The notes beneath the pieces were generated by a model. The model did not search any database. It saw nothing but the letters and a program-made list of their open reading frames with translations, and was not told the DNA's origin. From positions 1 through 41,404 of IMG/VR virus record IMGVR_UViG_3300021090_000056: a stretch of 41,404 bases of DNA. One strand, 5' to 3'. This document shows positions 31,795 to 38,949 of this stretch, piece by piece. A program made the position numbers and the translations under genes. Numbering within the stretch: position 1 is the first letter of the stretch; each line of letters begins with the position of its first letter. Source of the stretch: a virus.

Positions 31795-32074
31795 GTCTCT
31801 CTGGAGCGCAGAAGAACTTATGGTTTTCGAAGAATATGATTATCGGTGTGTGCTCTGTGTGTTTCAGAGTGCTGATACACTTCATCATGAGCCACCGAGA
31901 TCACTAAATCCTAACTGGAAAGATCAGCCCTGGACGCAATATCCTGTATGCAATGCCCATCATGATGCTTTGCATAATATGAATAGAGATGATGCTTTAT
32001 CGACTCTGGATTCTCATGTGGATGTTTCTTCCCCTGGGGCCTATGAAAGGATATTACTAAAATATGGACACTGA
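31784..32074 (+). CDS. HNH-nuclease-like protein
   Basis: 96 residues. YRCVLCVFQSADTLHHEPPRSLNP, then YPVCNAHHDALHNM, has the order of an HNH core (C..C, HH, P..C..HHD..H). One zinc knuckle and the histidine pair are present. AAAGGAG lies 7 bases before ATG 31784. Small HNH proteins beside phage packaging genes can nick DNA; here packaging genes are not in view. Alternatively it is a mobile-type nuclease. Activity is inferred. Confidence 0.65.
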   Translation: MIDKSLWSAEELMVFEEYDYRCVLCVFQSADTLHHEPPRSLNPNWKDQPWTQYPVCNAHHDALHNMNRDDALSTLDSHVDVSSPGAYERILLKYGH

Positions 32075-32336
32075 GATTGAGATACCGCGTCTCACCTGTG
32101 GCGTAGTTGTCGAGAAGTCGGAATTGGAAGAAATCATTTGTTCTGAATTTGCTATGGATCAGGTGACTTTGGTAGACCCCGACGAACAAACAAGAGTAAG
32201 TGAAATTTTGTTTGTGTGTTCTAAACATTCTAAACTCCTTGACGAAGGAAACTCTTTGATTTTTCTTTCTAACAATGGAGTGGATCATATCGCTGTACAA
32301 TTTTCAATAAATAAGGAGGAAGAAAATGTTACCTAA
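32064..32336 (+). CDS. unknown small acidic protein
   Basis: 90 residues, acidic (MDTEIEIPRLTCGVVVEKSELEEIICSEF), with a VDPDEQTRVSEILFVCSKHSKLL segment and a strand (IAVQFSI). It overlaps both neighbours by 11 bases, so translation in the island is coupled. Function unknown. Confidence 0.55.
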   Translation: MDTEIEIPRLTCGVVVEKSELEEIICSEFAMDQVTLVDPDEQTRVSEILFVCSKHSKLLDEGNSLIFLSNNGVDHIAVQFSINKEEENVT

Positions 32337-32598
32337 TCAACCCCAGGGAATAGGCCCAGGTGCAGGCCCAATGATGCCCCCAGGTGGCCCACCGCCAGGC
32401 GCAGGGCCAGGTGTGCCTGTTGGCCCACAGGAGGGAGCAAATCCCGATACGGTAAAGCAGCAGCTTGTTATGCTCTTACAAAAAGCAAAGCAAGTTGCAG
32501 AACAGAACGGAGTAAATTTCTCAGAGGTGCTGAGTGAAGTCGAGGGAAATAAGTCTCGCTCAGACGTTCCGTTACCTAGACCCCCCTCAGGCCCTTGA
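32326..32598 (+). CDS. Pro/Gly-rich protein ending in VPLPRPP
   Basis: 90 residues: a Pro/Gly-rich N-terminal half (PGAGPMMPPGGPPPGAGPG), then an amphipathic helix (QQLVMLLQKAKQVAEQNGVNF) and a C-terminal RSDVPLPRPPSGP. The helix and terminal motif resemble small proteins or tails near phage portal genes. AAGGAGG precedes the start. The gene is last before a strong terminator. It may be a virion or packaging accessory protein. Confidence 0.55.
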   Translation: MLPNQPQGIGPGAGPMMPPGGPPPGAGPGVPVGPQEGANPDTVKQQLVMLLQKAKQVAEQNGVNFSEVLSEVEGNKSRSDVPLPRPPSGP

Positions 32599-32610
32599 TA
32601 CAACAACATA

Positions 32611-32645
32611 AAATAGAAATGGGCCTTTCCGGCCCATTTCTATTT
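32611..32645. terminator. bidirectional rho-independent terminator
   Basis: Perfect 15-bp stem AAATAGAAATGGGCC / GGCCCATTTCTATTT with a 5-base loop TTTCC, followed by GTTTGT. It separates the + strand island from the convergent - strand genes and should stop both. Confidence 0.93.
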
Positions 32646-32654
32646 GTTTGTATC

Positions 32655-33281
32655 TTATGCTAGTTGAAATTTGCTTCTTTGATCTTTGATGGATGACATT
32701 GCCATCTTCAAGAGTATTGCTCGGTTGGCTTCTTCAAATGTTTTTACCACTGACTCGCGTACACTGTTGCCTTTGTTGCGCAGGTCATAAAAAGTCTTGA
32801 GCAGGGCGTCTTTGAACATCTCCTCTGATTTTGTGTTACCGCTCACCGTATTGAGATAAGCGATGGCGTCGGCTTCGTCCATGTCATGAGTATCATTCCA
32901 TTCTTGTTCGCCTGCCATTATCCCCATTCTGAATGATAGATAAACATCTCCACCCCATGCGCGGCAAAGGGTATACCACTTCAATACGATGTCTATCTTT
33001 TCGTCGGCTGTGCCATCGGCATCGCTGTGCATCAGGCTATCAATCACGCCCTGTCTTACCTCATCGTCGTCTTTCAATTTGAAGCCTGTCCTGGGTAAAA
33101 GAGAGAGTCCATCATGATCGTCAATCAGATGGGTAAGTTCTGCTTTCCAGTAGGCTTCGCGGTTGTTCAGCCCTTCATCTTGGGCCGCGTAGAAAAGATT
33201 TGTTAGGGCAACAACACAATCTGGTTTTTTGCTGTCGGTGAGCGTTGCAATAGTGGTTTCGGTCGTATCAAATTTATTCAT
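32655..33281 (-). CDS. unknown helical protein
   Basis: 208 residues from ATG 33281 (AAGGAG 4 bases upstream). Mostly acidic helices (DCVVALTNLFYAAQDEGLNNREAYW; SLMHSDADGTADEKIDIVLKWYTLCRAWG). The repeating 'aqdegLnn' and FEEANRA segments may be interface helices. First - strand gene after the terminator and thus last in its transcript. Unknown. Confidence 0.6.
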   Translation of the reverse strand: MNKFDTTETTIATLTDSKKPDCVVALTNLFYAAQDEGLNNREAYWKAELTHLIDDHDGLSLLPRTGFKLKDDDEVRQGVIDSLMHSDADGTADEKIDIVLKWYTLCRAWGGDVYLSFRMGIMAGEQEWNDTHDMDEADAIAYLNTVSGNTKSEEMFKDALLKTFYDLRNKGNSVRESVVKTFEEANRAILLKMAMSSIKDQRSKFQLA

Positions 33282-33297
33282 TTTTCTCCTTATGGTG

Positions 33298-33510
33298 TTA
33301 TGTTTCTTCGTTATCATCCACGCTGATAAGTTTTCCATCAACGTACCTGTAGTTGACGGGCTGATTGCTTTCTACGGCCCGATGATCCTCTGCCGCTGTC
33401 CAATTTTGGTAGGTTTTTTCGGCGGCAGCCTCGCCTTCTTCTTTTGTGGAAAAGGCGAGACCATTGGGATACCACTTACCTTCCGTAAAAATCTCTGGTT
33501 TCCAACTCAT
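33298..33510 (-). CDS. small conserved-type phage protein
   Basis: 70 residues. GKWYPNGLAFSTKEEGEAAAE, then NWTAAEDHRAVESNQPVNYRYVDGKLI, has the W...ED.RA.ES..PVNYR..DG.L layout of a common small phage protein. AAAGGAGTCAC precedes the start. Function unknown. Confidence 0.65.
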   Translation of the reverse strand: MSWKPEIFTEGKWYPNGLAFSTKEEGEAAAEKTYQNWTAAEDHRAVESNQPVNYRYVDGKLISVDDNEET

Positions 33511-33539
33511 GTGACTCCTTTCTTGAATAGCGGTTTGCG

Positions 33540-33791
33540 TTACCCGCTGGTGGGTGGGACGAGATAACGCTGATTTACCCGTTGTCTAGGACATCCTATG
33601 AAATGTGCTTCATATTTGCCGCTAGGATACGGCGACCCACAATCGGGGCAATTCGTCTCTACCGAGCCTTGTTGGTGAGCGGCCTTATAGCCAGCTTTGA
33701 ACGCCTGAAACAAAGAATAATTGTCGGGGTCTTGAACTGGTTGGGCAGATAGCCATTTATCAAATTCAATTTTTTCTTGTGATGAGTCCAT
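33540..33791 (-). CDS. small zinc-ribbon protein
   Basis: 83 residues from ATG 33791 (AAGGAAGCG upstream). FQAFKAGYKAAHQQ precedes NCPDCGSPYPSGKYEAHFIGC, a CxxC...H...C zinc site. The GYKA helix has a faint likeness to RMF-type helices. Function unknown. Confidence 0.55.
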   Translation of the reverse strand: MDSSQEKIEFDKWLSAQPVQDPDNYSLFQAFKAGYKAAHQQGSVETNCPDCGSPYPSGKYEAHFIGCPRQRVNQRYLVPPTSG

Positions 33792-33839
33792 CGCTTCCTT
33801 CTTTCTGTTGGGTTTGCCCAACGTTGGGGAATGTTGCCA

Positions 33840-34274
33840 TTATACTCCTTTTCGTCTAATATTCATAAGGATCAGGATTTGATATTCCTGGCTTGATAGG
33901 CCGGAGGGCAGTAGCACAAATGGGATGCCCCGTTCTTTTAGTTCGATCTGCTTGGTCTCCAGGTATTTCTGTTCGTATTTGTGCATACGCTTTTGTGGGT
34001 CATCCAATAGCAGCACGAATGGACGTTTGCCTCGTTTGCGTATAACAAAGTCAACCCACTGTAGACCTCCGTCCAGATTACCATGCTTGCCCTTGTGATG
34101 GTTGCTCCAGAATGAGACTTCATCACAATAGGATAGTTTTAGGGCACTGAGTGCAGTACGAACAGACAGGATGCCGCGCTTCGCTCTGCCCGCACGTTTG
34201 CGCGCTTTGCCTTTGGCTTCGATATTGAAGTACCAGGGCAGGTAGTGACCATCGGGCTTTTTTCTTATTGTCAT
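33840..34274 (-). CDS. PD-(D/E)XK nuclease-like protein
   Basis: 144 residues from ATG 34274, which overlaps the preceding stop (ATGA). The basic N-terminal half (RARKRAGRAKRG-like) precedes a possible nuclease core: GGLQWVDFVIRKRGKRPFVLLLDDPQKRMHKYEQKY, then KERGIPFVLLP, where VDF, LLDD and K would be the metal-binding set. The layout resembles Vsr/DUF559-type endonucleases but the pattern is short and should be treated as a hypothesis. It may degrade host DNA or process phage DNA. Confidence 0.45.
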   Translation of the reverse strand: MTIRKKPDGHYLPWYFNIEAKGKARKRAGRAKRGILSVRTALSALKLSYCDEVSFWSNHHKGKHGNLDGGLQWVDFVIRKRGKRPFVLLLDDPQKRMHKYEQKYLETKQIELKERGIPFVLLPSGLSSQEYQILILMNIRRKGV

Positions 34275-34417
34275 TTTTCCCATACCCTGATTTCTATTGA
34301 TGATACATCCGGCTGATCTGACATATCCAATAAGATGGCAGCCAGGATGTCTGCTACCTTTTCGGATGTAGTCATGTCTTTCCAATAGACTGTGACTAGG
34401 ACTAAAAATCTATCCAT
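34271..34417 (-). CDS. very small unknown protein
   Basis: 48 residues (MDRFLVLVTVYWKDMTTSEK...). Its stop overlaps the nuclease-like start by 4 bases and its start overlaps the upstream stop (TAATG), which supports real translation. The strand-helix-strand layout suggests a compact alpha/beta unit. Unknown function. Confidence 0.5.
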   Translation of the reverse strand: MDRFLVLVTVYWKDMTTSEKVADILAAILLDMSDQPDVSSIEIRVWEK

Positions 34418-34545
34418 TAGCGGACAATGCCATTGACGATCAGTGCGAGTAACAAAGCAAGACCCAGGACAATCAGGGTTTTTGCGATATGTTCGGATCG
34501 TTTGATTATGTGAGAATGGGTGGGTTTGTTTTTGGTGGTGGGCAT
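34417..34545 (-). CDS. very small single-span membrane protein
   Basis: 42 residues: basic N-terminus (MPTTKNKPTHSHIIKRSEH), then one hydrophobic segment (TLIVLGLALLLALIVNGIV) and a final Arg. AAAGGAG lies upstream. The TAATG overlap with the next gene indicates coupling. Unknown function. Confidence 0.55.
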   Translation of the reverse strand: MPTTKNKPTHSHIIKRSEHIAKTLIVLGLALLLALIVNGIVR

Positions 34546-34561
34546 TCTGGATGACTCCTTT

Positions 34562-34747
34562 CTATTTGGTTTTGGTTGCTTTTGCGATGGATGATCTTAC
34601 ACAGTCCTGTAATTGTTTGATGACTTTTTCCGGTGATGTTCCTGGTCGGGTTGTGCTAGAGCAACTAAATTTTTTTTGCGCTCCGTTTACTATCACAATG
34701 ACCAGTGCTCCGGCATTGATTTCAACTTTTGGTTTTGTTTTCTTCAT
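34562..34747 (-). CDS. small basic unknown protein
   Basis: 61 residues, Lys-rich (MKKTKPKVEINAGALVIVIV...), with CSSTTRPGTSPEKVIKQLQDC giving two cysteines. GAAAGGAGGATC precedes the start. No family recognised. Confidence 0.5.
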   Translation of the reverse strand: MKKTKPKVEINAGALVIVIVNGAQKKFSCSSTTRPGTSPEKVIKQLQDCVRSSIAKATKTK

Positions 34748-34757
34748 GATCCTCCTT

Positions 34758-35018
34758 TCAATCTAAGACTGTTACTGCCTGTCTGTGCATCTGGATTTTT
34801 ACTTGCTTGCGATCTTTCTCCAGTTCGATTTCCAGAATGTCATGCACACCATTGGCTAAGTGATGACGTTCTGTGCCTACGACTTTGCCAGTCATCTTGT
34901 GACTTGCAAGGTTGAAAGAGACACGATGACCCAGGTACTTGTTTTCATCATCGTCCCATATGGGAAACTGGCTCTTGCTGTAGTCTGGCTTGCCTGAAAT
35001 AATCATTGTTGTTTCCAT
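34758..35018 (-). CDS. small beta-barrel-like unknown protein
   Basis: 86 residues. GHRVSFNLASHKMTGKVVGTERHHL, then DILEIELEKDRKQVKIQMH, shows the alternating strands of a small SH3-like barrel. AAAGGAAAACCG precedes the start at 35018. The next gene shows a similar barrel-like pattern; they may be related. Confidence 0.5.
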   Translation of the reverse strand: METTMIISGKPDYSKSQFPIWDDDENKYLGHRVSFNLASHKMTGKVVGTERHHLANGVHDILEIELEKDRKQVKIQMHRQAVTVLD

Positions 35019-35030
35019 CGGTTTTCCTTT

Positions 35031-35243
35031 CTATGTGATTCCTTTTCGAAGAATGGTAAAGTACGTTGGAATGTTCCAGGTATACATGCGCCTGTTCTTG
35101 TTGTTCTCCAGGGTGACTGTGTACCATCGGTAGTGATAATCTTTCGGTGGATGTATCTTGGTAATTTTCCCCTTCATTTTCTTTTCAATATCCCACACTT
35201 CTGTATATAACGGGAGATCATAGATGTTCATATGGGTGGGCAT
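35031..35243 (-). CDS. small beta-barrel-like unknown protein
   Basis: 70 residues from ATG 35243 (TGGAG 7 bases upstream; the longer frame to 35330 would overlap the next gene). TEVWDIEKKMKGKITKIHPPKDYHYRWYTVTLEN has the strand order of the previous gene. Ends basic (TILRKGIT). Unknown function. Confidence 0.5.
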   Translation of the reverse strand: MPTHMNIYDLPLYTEVWDIEKKMKGKITKIHPPKDYHYRWYTVTLENNKNRRMYTWNIPTYFTILRKGIT

Positions 35244-35247
35244 AACA

Positions 35248-35412
35248 TCACTCCAGGGTATGGGTTGTTCTGATAGCCATGTTTGCATCCACGACTTGAT
35301 AAATAATACCTTCCCATAAAATATATTCATAGCCCAATCTGTTGACTAGGGCAACCGCAGACGCGAATGATAGTTTCCTTATGGGTTGGATGGTGTTTTT
35401 CCAATTGGGCAT
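35248..35412 (-). CDS. small alpha/beta unknown protein
   Basis: 54 residues (MPNWKNTIQPIRKLSFASAVALVNRLGYEY...). AAAGG lies 8 bases before the start. It ends 4 bases before the next gene begins. It follows the pseudoknot-like RNA structure at 35438-35537, which could control it. Unknown function. Confidence 0.5.
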   Translation of the reverse strand: MPNWKNTIQPIRKLSFASAVALVNRLGYEYILWEGIIYQVVDANMAIRTTHTLE

Positions 35413-35437
35413 AGTTTGTTACCTTTCTGAATGAAAT

Positions 35438-35537
35438 CCCAGGCGGGACACGATCTGTCACGGAATGATTTGCAACGGTACTTGTATAGTGTAGGGGCTA
35501 TTTTTCAAGTTTGCCCATCACATTACCGCCGCCTGGG
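35438..35537 (-). ncRNA. pseudoknot-like structured RNA candidate
   Basis: Outer stem CCCAGGCGG (35438-35446) / CCGCCTGGG (35529-35537), 9 bp. Next to it CGGT/ACCG (35476-35479 / 35525-35528), then ACTTG/CAAGT (35480-35484 / 35506-35510), and a possible H-type pseudoknot GGGC/GCCC (35495-35498 / 35513-35516). It fills the 132-base gap before the 54-residue gene, which otherwise shows only a poor promoter match. Function could be a leader, sensor or small RNA. Written here as - strand because neighbours are. Confidence 0.45.
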
Positions 35538-35544
35538 TTTATGT

Positions 35545-36051
35545 CTAAAACATGTCCCAAAATGATCGGACATGCGGTTTAGAGTGCTGTGCTGTCCATC
35601 CATTTTTGATGGTGTCCGTCTTGGGATTATAATGACGATAAACGCCCAGGATGACATCGGCGGGGAAATCTGCTGAGCAGGAGTTCAGTAGGGCGATCAG
35701 GCGGATGGGCTTGGTTCGGTGCGCACAGTATAACCCTTTGCGCAGGCGATCTGGATCAATGCTCTTGGTGGAGTAATCTTCTGCAACTCGATCAACAATT
35801 TGCTTGATGACTTCGGCAAGCTGCGCCTTCGTAAAGTCAAAGGTATGAATATCCAGATCATCCAGGTCAGCGGTTTCTCCGCTGACCACGAACACGAGTT
35901 TCTGTGGATGGATGCGAATGTGTCCGTTCCCATCATGTGCGTACCCTTTGCTGGTTTTGGTAAGAACTGGATCATTCAAGGTCAATCGAAGTTTCTTCCC
36001 GATGGGGATGCGATGAAAATAATTGATGTTATAGGTTGGAATTGTGGACAT
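35545..36051 (-). CDS. unknown alpha/beta protein
   Basis: 168 residues. KKLRLTLNDPVLTKTSKGYAHDGNGHIRIHPQKLVFVVSG contains long strands, and the helical part (FTKAQLAEVIKQIVDRVAED) and C-terminal SFWDMF follow. AAAGGAATATG lies upstream. No family recognised; gene precedes the structured RNA gap. Confidence 0.55.
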   Translation of the reverse strand: MSTIPTYNINYFHRIPIGKKLRLTLNDPVLTKTSKGYAHDGNGHIRIHPQKLVFVVSGETADLDDLDIHTFDFTKAQLAEVIKQIVDRVAEDYSTKSIDPDRLRKGLYCAHRTKPIRLIALLNSCSADFPADVILGVYRHYNPKTDTIKNGWTAQHSKPHVRSFWDMF

Positions 36052-36071
36052 GTAAACATATTCCTTTCTGT

Positions 36072-36362
36072 TTACTTTGTTTGAGAATAGCGAGGACTAA
36101 AGAAATCCTCAAGTTTGCCTGTGCTGCGGTTGATGTGGCGACGGATGCCAAATACGTCATGAGCAAAGTTGGCGTCATCTGCATCCAAAAGTTCCTGGAG
36201 TTTGAGTGGATTGCCATTCAAATGAGTGACAAGGATGTCCGTTTCTGCGGTGAGCAAGTTATATACAAAGTCTAATTCCCTCCAGGCAAATTCAGAGGCG
36301 CGCTTGGCAATTTGATATGCCAGGATGTGTTCTTCGCGGTTGTTGGCTTTGAGATTTATCAT
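36072..36362 (-). CDS. conserved phage protein, DUF6874-like
   Basis: 96 residues. TDILVTHLNGNPLKLQELLDADDANFAHDVFGIRRHINRSTGKLEDFF (read in parts) matches a common phage family with 'DD.NF.HDVFGI.RH..R.TGKL.D.F.PR'. The family name is recalled, not searched. AAAGGAAAAACAA precedes the start. Role unknown. Confidence 0.7.
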   Translation of the reverse strand: MINLKANNREEHILAYQIAKRASEFAWRELDFVYNLLTAETDILVTHLNGNPLKLQELLDADDANFAHDVFGIRRHINRSTGKLEDFFSPRYSQTK

Positions 36363-36448
36363 TTGTTTTTCCTTTCAATGCTTCCGATAACATAGGGTAG
36401 AATTGAGACACATAAAAAGATAGTGATGCCGATGACGATCAGGGTCAT
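36359..36448 (-). CDS. 29-residue single-span membrane peptide
   Basis: A 29-residue peptide: MTLIVIGITIFLCVSILPYVIGSIERKNK, read in parts, a single hydrophobic segment plus a basic end. AAGGAGG lies 8 bases before ATG 36448, a strong site for so short a frame. It overlaps the next gene by 4 bases. A TATAAT at 36468-36473 on the same strand may be a weak -10 box in the 68-base gap upstream. Confidence 0.5.
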   Translation of the reverse strand: MTLIVIGITIFLCVSILPYVIGSIERKNK

Positions 36449-36516
36449 ATTCAAACCTCCTTGCTTGATTATATTTGAATTATCGGTTTCCAATCTTAGA
36501 GCAAGATGAGAAATTA

Positions 36517-36960
36517 TTATATCAAGACGATCCCCCAATCTTCGTCCCAATCTGGAAATAAGTCTACAATTTCTTGTAGGTCTCCACGTTTCAGTTCGAT
36601 TTCTTCCACTCGATCAATGTAACGGTGAAACTCTTTGCCGTTGCTATCTTCAAAGGTCATGTGTCCACCGTCCTGTTTGAGATAGGCTTCAAATTCGTTG
36701 GCCGTGCCATTGGCTTGGGTGTAATAATATTCCCCGTTGGTGTAGATGACTTTGAAATTATGGCTCATCCTCTCCAGTAAGGCTATCAATTCTTTGCCCT
36801 CGTCGGTTTCATTCCATCTTATCTCGGCTTCGCTTTGTGCATCTGCCACTTCCCCCCACGATGGATTTTTGTCAGCAAATACGGACTCGTTCAGAATAAA
36901 TTCATCTTTCTTTTCCAGCAGTTCTTCTGTGCGGTTTTTCCATTTTTTTGATTGTGTCAT
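36517..36960 (-). CDS. acidic unknown protein
   Basis: 147 residues, strongly acidic, with FADKNPSWGEVADAQSEAEIRW, FKVIYTNGEYYYTQANG and a final LFPDWDEDWG. The acidic C-terminus could mimic DNA, but no test is possible from sequence. GAGGAAACC precedes the start. No family recognised. Confidence 0.5.
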   Translation of the reverse strand: MTQSKKWKNRTEELLEKKDEFILNESVFADKNPSWGEVADAQSEAEIRWNETDEGKELIALLERMSHNFKVIYTNGEYYYTQANGTANEFEAYLKQDGGHMTFEDSNGKEFHRYIDRVEEIELKRGDLQEIVDLFPDWDEDWGIVLI

Positions 36961-36971
36961 TTTGGTTTCCT

Positions 36972-37181
36972 CTAGTTGAGATTCAAGTCATAGTCGGCAG
37001 GGTTGCCAGGGTTTTTTATATGTTGATCGTCAGGTGTGACTAGCCTGATAAGTACAGAGAACAGAATATTTGGATGGTCTGAGATGGTTTTCATGGCTTT
37101 GTTCCAGGTGGCGGCCTGGATGGGGATCAAAGATTTATTTCTGGCATAATTGAGTTTGACTTCAAAGATATAGAGGTTCAT
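36972..37181 (-). CDS. small unknown protein
   Basis: 69 residues from ATG 37181 (AAGGATTTATAAT upstream). MNLYIFEVKLNYARNKSLIPIQAATWNKAMKTI (read in parts) resembles an RNA-binding-like alpha/beta unit. It starts 1 base before the upstream stop. Function unknown. Confidence 0.5.
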   Translation of the reverse strand: MNLYIFEVKLNYARNKSLIPIQAATWNKAMKTISDHPNILFSVLIRLVTPDDQHIKNPGNPADYDLNLN

Positions 37182-37182
37182 A

Positions 37183-37473
37183 TTATAAATCCTTGACATA
37201 GGCGGCATTGGGATAGCTGTCTATGTAGATGCGCCCGATCTCATTGGGGCAGTTGGTTCGATTGAAATCATTGTCTACAACGCGGGCGGCTTTGCTGACT
37301 TCTCGGACAAGTTCTAGTTCTATTCCCTGTAACTTGATTGACTGTAGTTCTGTTCCCTTGCTATTCTTCCACAGTTCCAGGCGACTAGTGGCGATCTCCC
37401 TAATCAGGTAGTAATTCAGTTCAGGGATACGCCCGACAAATTGATGGGTTGGCTTGGTGGTGGGTCTGAACAT
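37183..37473 (-). CDS. unknown small protein
   Basis: 96 residues. FVGRIPELNYYLIREIATSRLELWKNS and LELVREVSKAARVVDNDF are helical; the end (IGRIYIDSYPNAAYVKDL) is a strand pair. The start overlaps the preceding stop (TAATG). No family recognised. Confidence 0.5.
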   Translation of the reverse strand: MFRPTTKPTHQFVGRIPELNYYLIREIATSRLELWKNSKGTELQSIKLQGIELELVREVSKAARVVDNDFNRTNCPNEIGRIYIDSYPNAAYVKDL

Positions 37474-37682
37474 TATGACTCCGCTTTGGGGAAAAGGTCG
37501 GCAAGATCATCAATCAGATCACGATCAAACTCTGAGAAATAAATTTCGAACAGTTCCGCCGCATGTAGGGCGGAGACTAGTGTATTGGGATAGGTCTCTG
37601 TCTGTTTATGGATAAATTCCAATTCATACAGGTGTCGAGCAATCCAAACTTTTGCAGCAACGGGAATTGTGTTTTTGCTCAT
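37473..37682 (-). CDS. small helical unknown protein
   Basis: 69 residues, helical and acidic (HKQTETYPNTLVSALHAAELFEIYFSEF read in parts; DDLADLFPKAES end). GAAAGGATCATAAGCC precedes ATG 37682. It overlaps the next gene by 1 base. Function unknown. Confidence 0.5.
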   Translation of the reverse strand: MSKNTIPVAAKVWIARHLYELEFIHKQTETYPNTLVSALHAAELFEIYFSEFDRDLIDDLADLFPKAES

Positions 37683-37685
37683 GGC

Positions 37686-37976
37686 TTATGATCCTTTCTT
37701 GTAAGATAGTCCAGCAATGAAGGCTCGCAATTGATCTGCCAACTCTTTTTTGGAGTGGTATTCGGTACTGAGTGGGCAAGTCACTGCATCACTCTCATCT
37801 ATTGTTTGGTTTAGCTGGACTCCGCTATAGTAGGCGTAGTAGACGTGATAGTTTCCGATGTTTGCTTTGAAGCGCCCATCTGTCCCTTTGGTGTATTGCG
37901 TATTTGGGTTGCCCGTCAGTTTATTGATTCGATCAACGAGAGATTGCAGTTCTTTTTCGGTGGTTCGTTTGCTCAT
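37686..37976 (-). CDS. unknown small protein
   Basis: 96 residues from ATG 37976 (AAAGGA 8 bases upstream); an ATG 6 bases earlier is closer to the site and a longer frame from a TTG would run into the hammerhead-like RNA. LQSLVDRINKLTGNPNTQYTKGTDGRFKANIGNYHVYY suggests an alpha/beta unit with a Gly/Asn-rich hairpin. Function unknown. Confidence 0.55.
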   Translation of the reverse strand: MSKRTTEKELQSLVDRINKLTGNPNTQYTKGTDGRFKANIGNYHVYYAYYSGVQLNQTIDESDAVTCPLSTEYHSKKELADQLRAFIAGLSYKKGS

Positions 37977-38009
37977 GGTCATATTCCTTTCGTATAAGGT
38001 AATTGATTT

Positions 38010-38064
38010 GGACTTATTCAAGCAGCGTCATACGCTACGACCCACCCCCTGTGGGTTTCGTCCT
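38010..38064 (-). ncRNA. hammerhead-like RNA element 1
   Basis: On the - strand: GGAC (stem II, 5' half), GAAA, stem III CCCAC/GUGGG with loop AGGGG, UC, stem I GUAGCGU/ACGCUGC with loop AUG, then UUGAAUAAG and GUCC (stem II, 3' half). Order, GAAA, the U-C junction and stem geometry follow type II hammerhead ribozymes; predicted cleavage would be between 38039 and 38038. The core (UUGAAUAA) differs from CUGANGA by one insertion and two changes, so this copy may be inactive. It lies 6 bases after the stop of the 54-residue gene, before the start at 37976. Confidence 0.55.
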
Positions 38065-38070
38065 GTTTCA

Positions 38071-38235
38071 TTAGGATTTTTTCGGTTTGGTTTTGCCTCT
38101 CTTGATTTGGATACCAGATGCTCCAGCTTGCCGAAGTAATTTGACCCAGGACTCGGCGCGTGTTGCTGAAACTATTCGGCTAAGATGAATACCATTGACC
38201 CAATATGTTATGGTGACTTGTTTTTCTCCATACAT
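38071..38235 (-). CDS. small basic unknown protein
   Basis: 54 residues: MYGEKQVTITYWVNGIHLSRIVSATRAESWVKLLRQAGASGIQIKRG (read in parts), strand-strand-helix with a Lys-rich end (KTKPKKS). It begins 4 bases after the previous stop (GGAG upstream) and ends 6 bases before the hammerhead-like element. Function unknown. Confidence 0.55.
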   Translation of the reverse strand: MYGEKQVTITYWVNGIHLSRIVSATRAESWVKLLRQAGASGIQIKRGKTKPKKS

Positions 38236-38238
38236 CGG

Positions 38239-38640
38239 TTATCTCCGGCCTGCGACTTTACGAAGTTCTGATTCTGTGAGTGCGCCCGTGTGTGTGAAGT
38301 CACGGGGGTCGGGTCGATATATGGCAACCACGACTTGAGATGGGCCCTGTTCTCGAACACCATAAGCGTAAACATCGCCTGACAGCACAAAGTTTCGGGC
38401 TTGCTTGCGTAAGGCGTCCTGTGTCCAGGCGAGTTCGGTTTCATATCCGCGCCCTGTTGCATCTACCATGAAGGGTTCGATGTTGGGGTCTTGCACCCAT
38501 CCCTTCGGTACATAATCTCCCAGGAACGGAATGGTCTGCCCATCTATAAAATCCTGTGCCTTGACGGGTAATTTATGTTGTCTCTTGGCTTTGCGGCTTG
38601 CCTCCCTGCGAATGTCTAAAATAGTTGCTGTTGACCACAT
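38239..38640 (-). CDS. unknown small protein with basic N-terminus
   Basis: 133 residues from ATG 38640 (AAAGGAATAAATATC upstream). The N-terminus is basic (LDIRREASRKAKRQHK), then PFLGDYVPKGWVQDP and an alpha/beta region (NFVLSGDVYAYGVREQG). The final residues are basic (RKVAGRR). No family recognised. Confidence 0.5.
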   Translation of the reverse strand: MWSTATILDIRREASRKAKRQHKLPVKAQDFIDGQTIPFLGDYVPKGWVQDPNIEPFMVDATGRGYETELAWTQDALRKQARNFVLSGDVYAYGVREQGPSQVVVAIYRPDPRDFTHTGALTESELRKVAGRR

Positions 38641-38674
38641 GATATTTATTCCTTTCTTTTTGGGTAGTTGGGGT

Positions 38675-38947
38675 TCACAACTCATCACGGATGTATCCAC
38701 ATGCAATCCATAGGATGCGTTTGCGATTGAGATCATCGTCTTTTAGTTCTTCTTCATCCCATGCCCCATATTTTTGTAATTCAGCGGCAATGTCCTTAGT
38801 GGAGATAGCATTCAATTGTCTGGCAATGTTGGGCACAGTCAGAAGATAACGAATGTCATGATCGGCGTCTTTGCCAGGTATGCTTCCTCGGAGAGCCTGT
38901 TCTGTTGTTAGTTCGATAACGAAACTATCAAAGTATGCTTTGTGCAT
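38675..38947 (-). CDS. small conserved-type phage protein
   Basis: 90 residues from ATG 38947 (GGAAAGTAACC upstream). MHKAYFDSFVIELTTEQALRGSIPGKDADHD, then LQKYGAWDEEELKDDDLNRKRILWIACGYI (read in parts), matches a layout I have seen in many phages (YFDSF.IELT.EQA, YGAWD..EL.D...N..RI.WIA.). Function unknown. Confidence 0.6.
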   Translation of the reverse strand: MHKAYFDSFVIELTTEQALRGSIPGKDADHDIRYLLTVPNIARQLNAISTKDIAAELQKYGAWDEEELKDDDLNRKRILWIACGYIRDEL

Positions 38948-38949
38948 GG

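Noticed and set aside
33523-33580. A third hammerhead-like copy near AGCGG...GGGACGAG
   Set aside because: It shares a few words but lacks GAAA, stem II and the core in the right order, and overlaps a coding end.
37977-38021. A TTG start that would extend the 37686 gene into the RNA element
   Set aside because: A good ribosome site is present before ATG 37976, and the TTG lies inside the hammerhead-like core.
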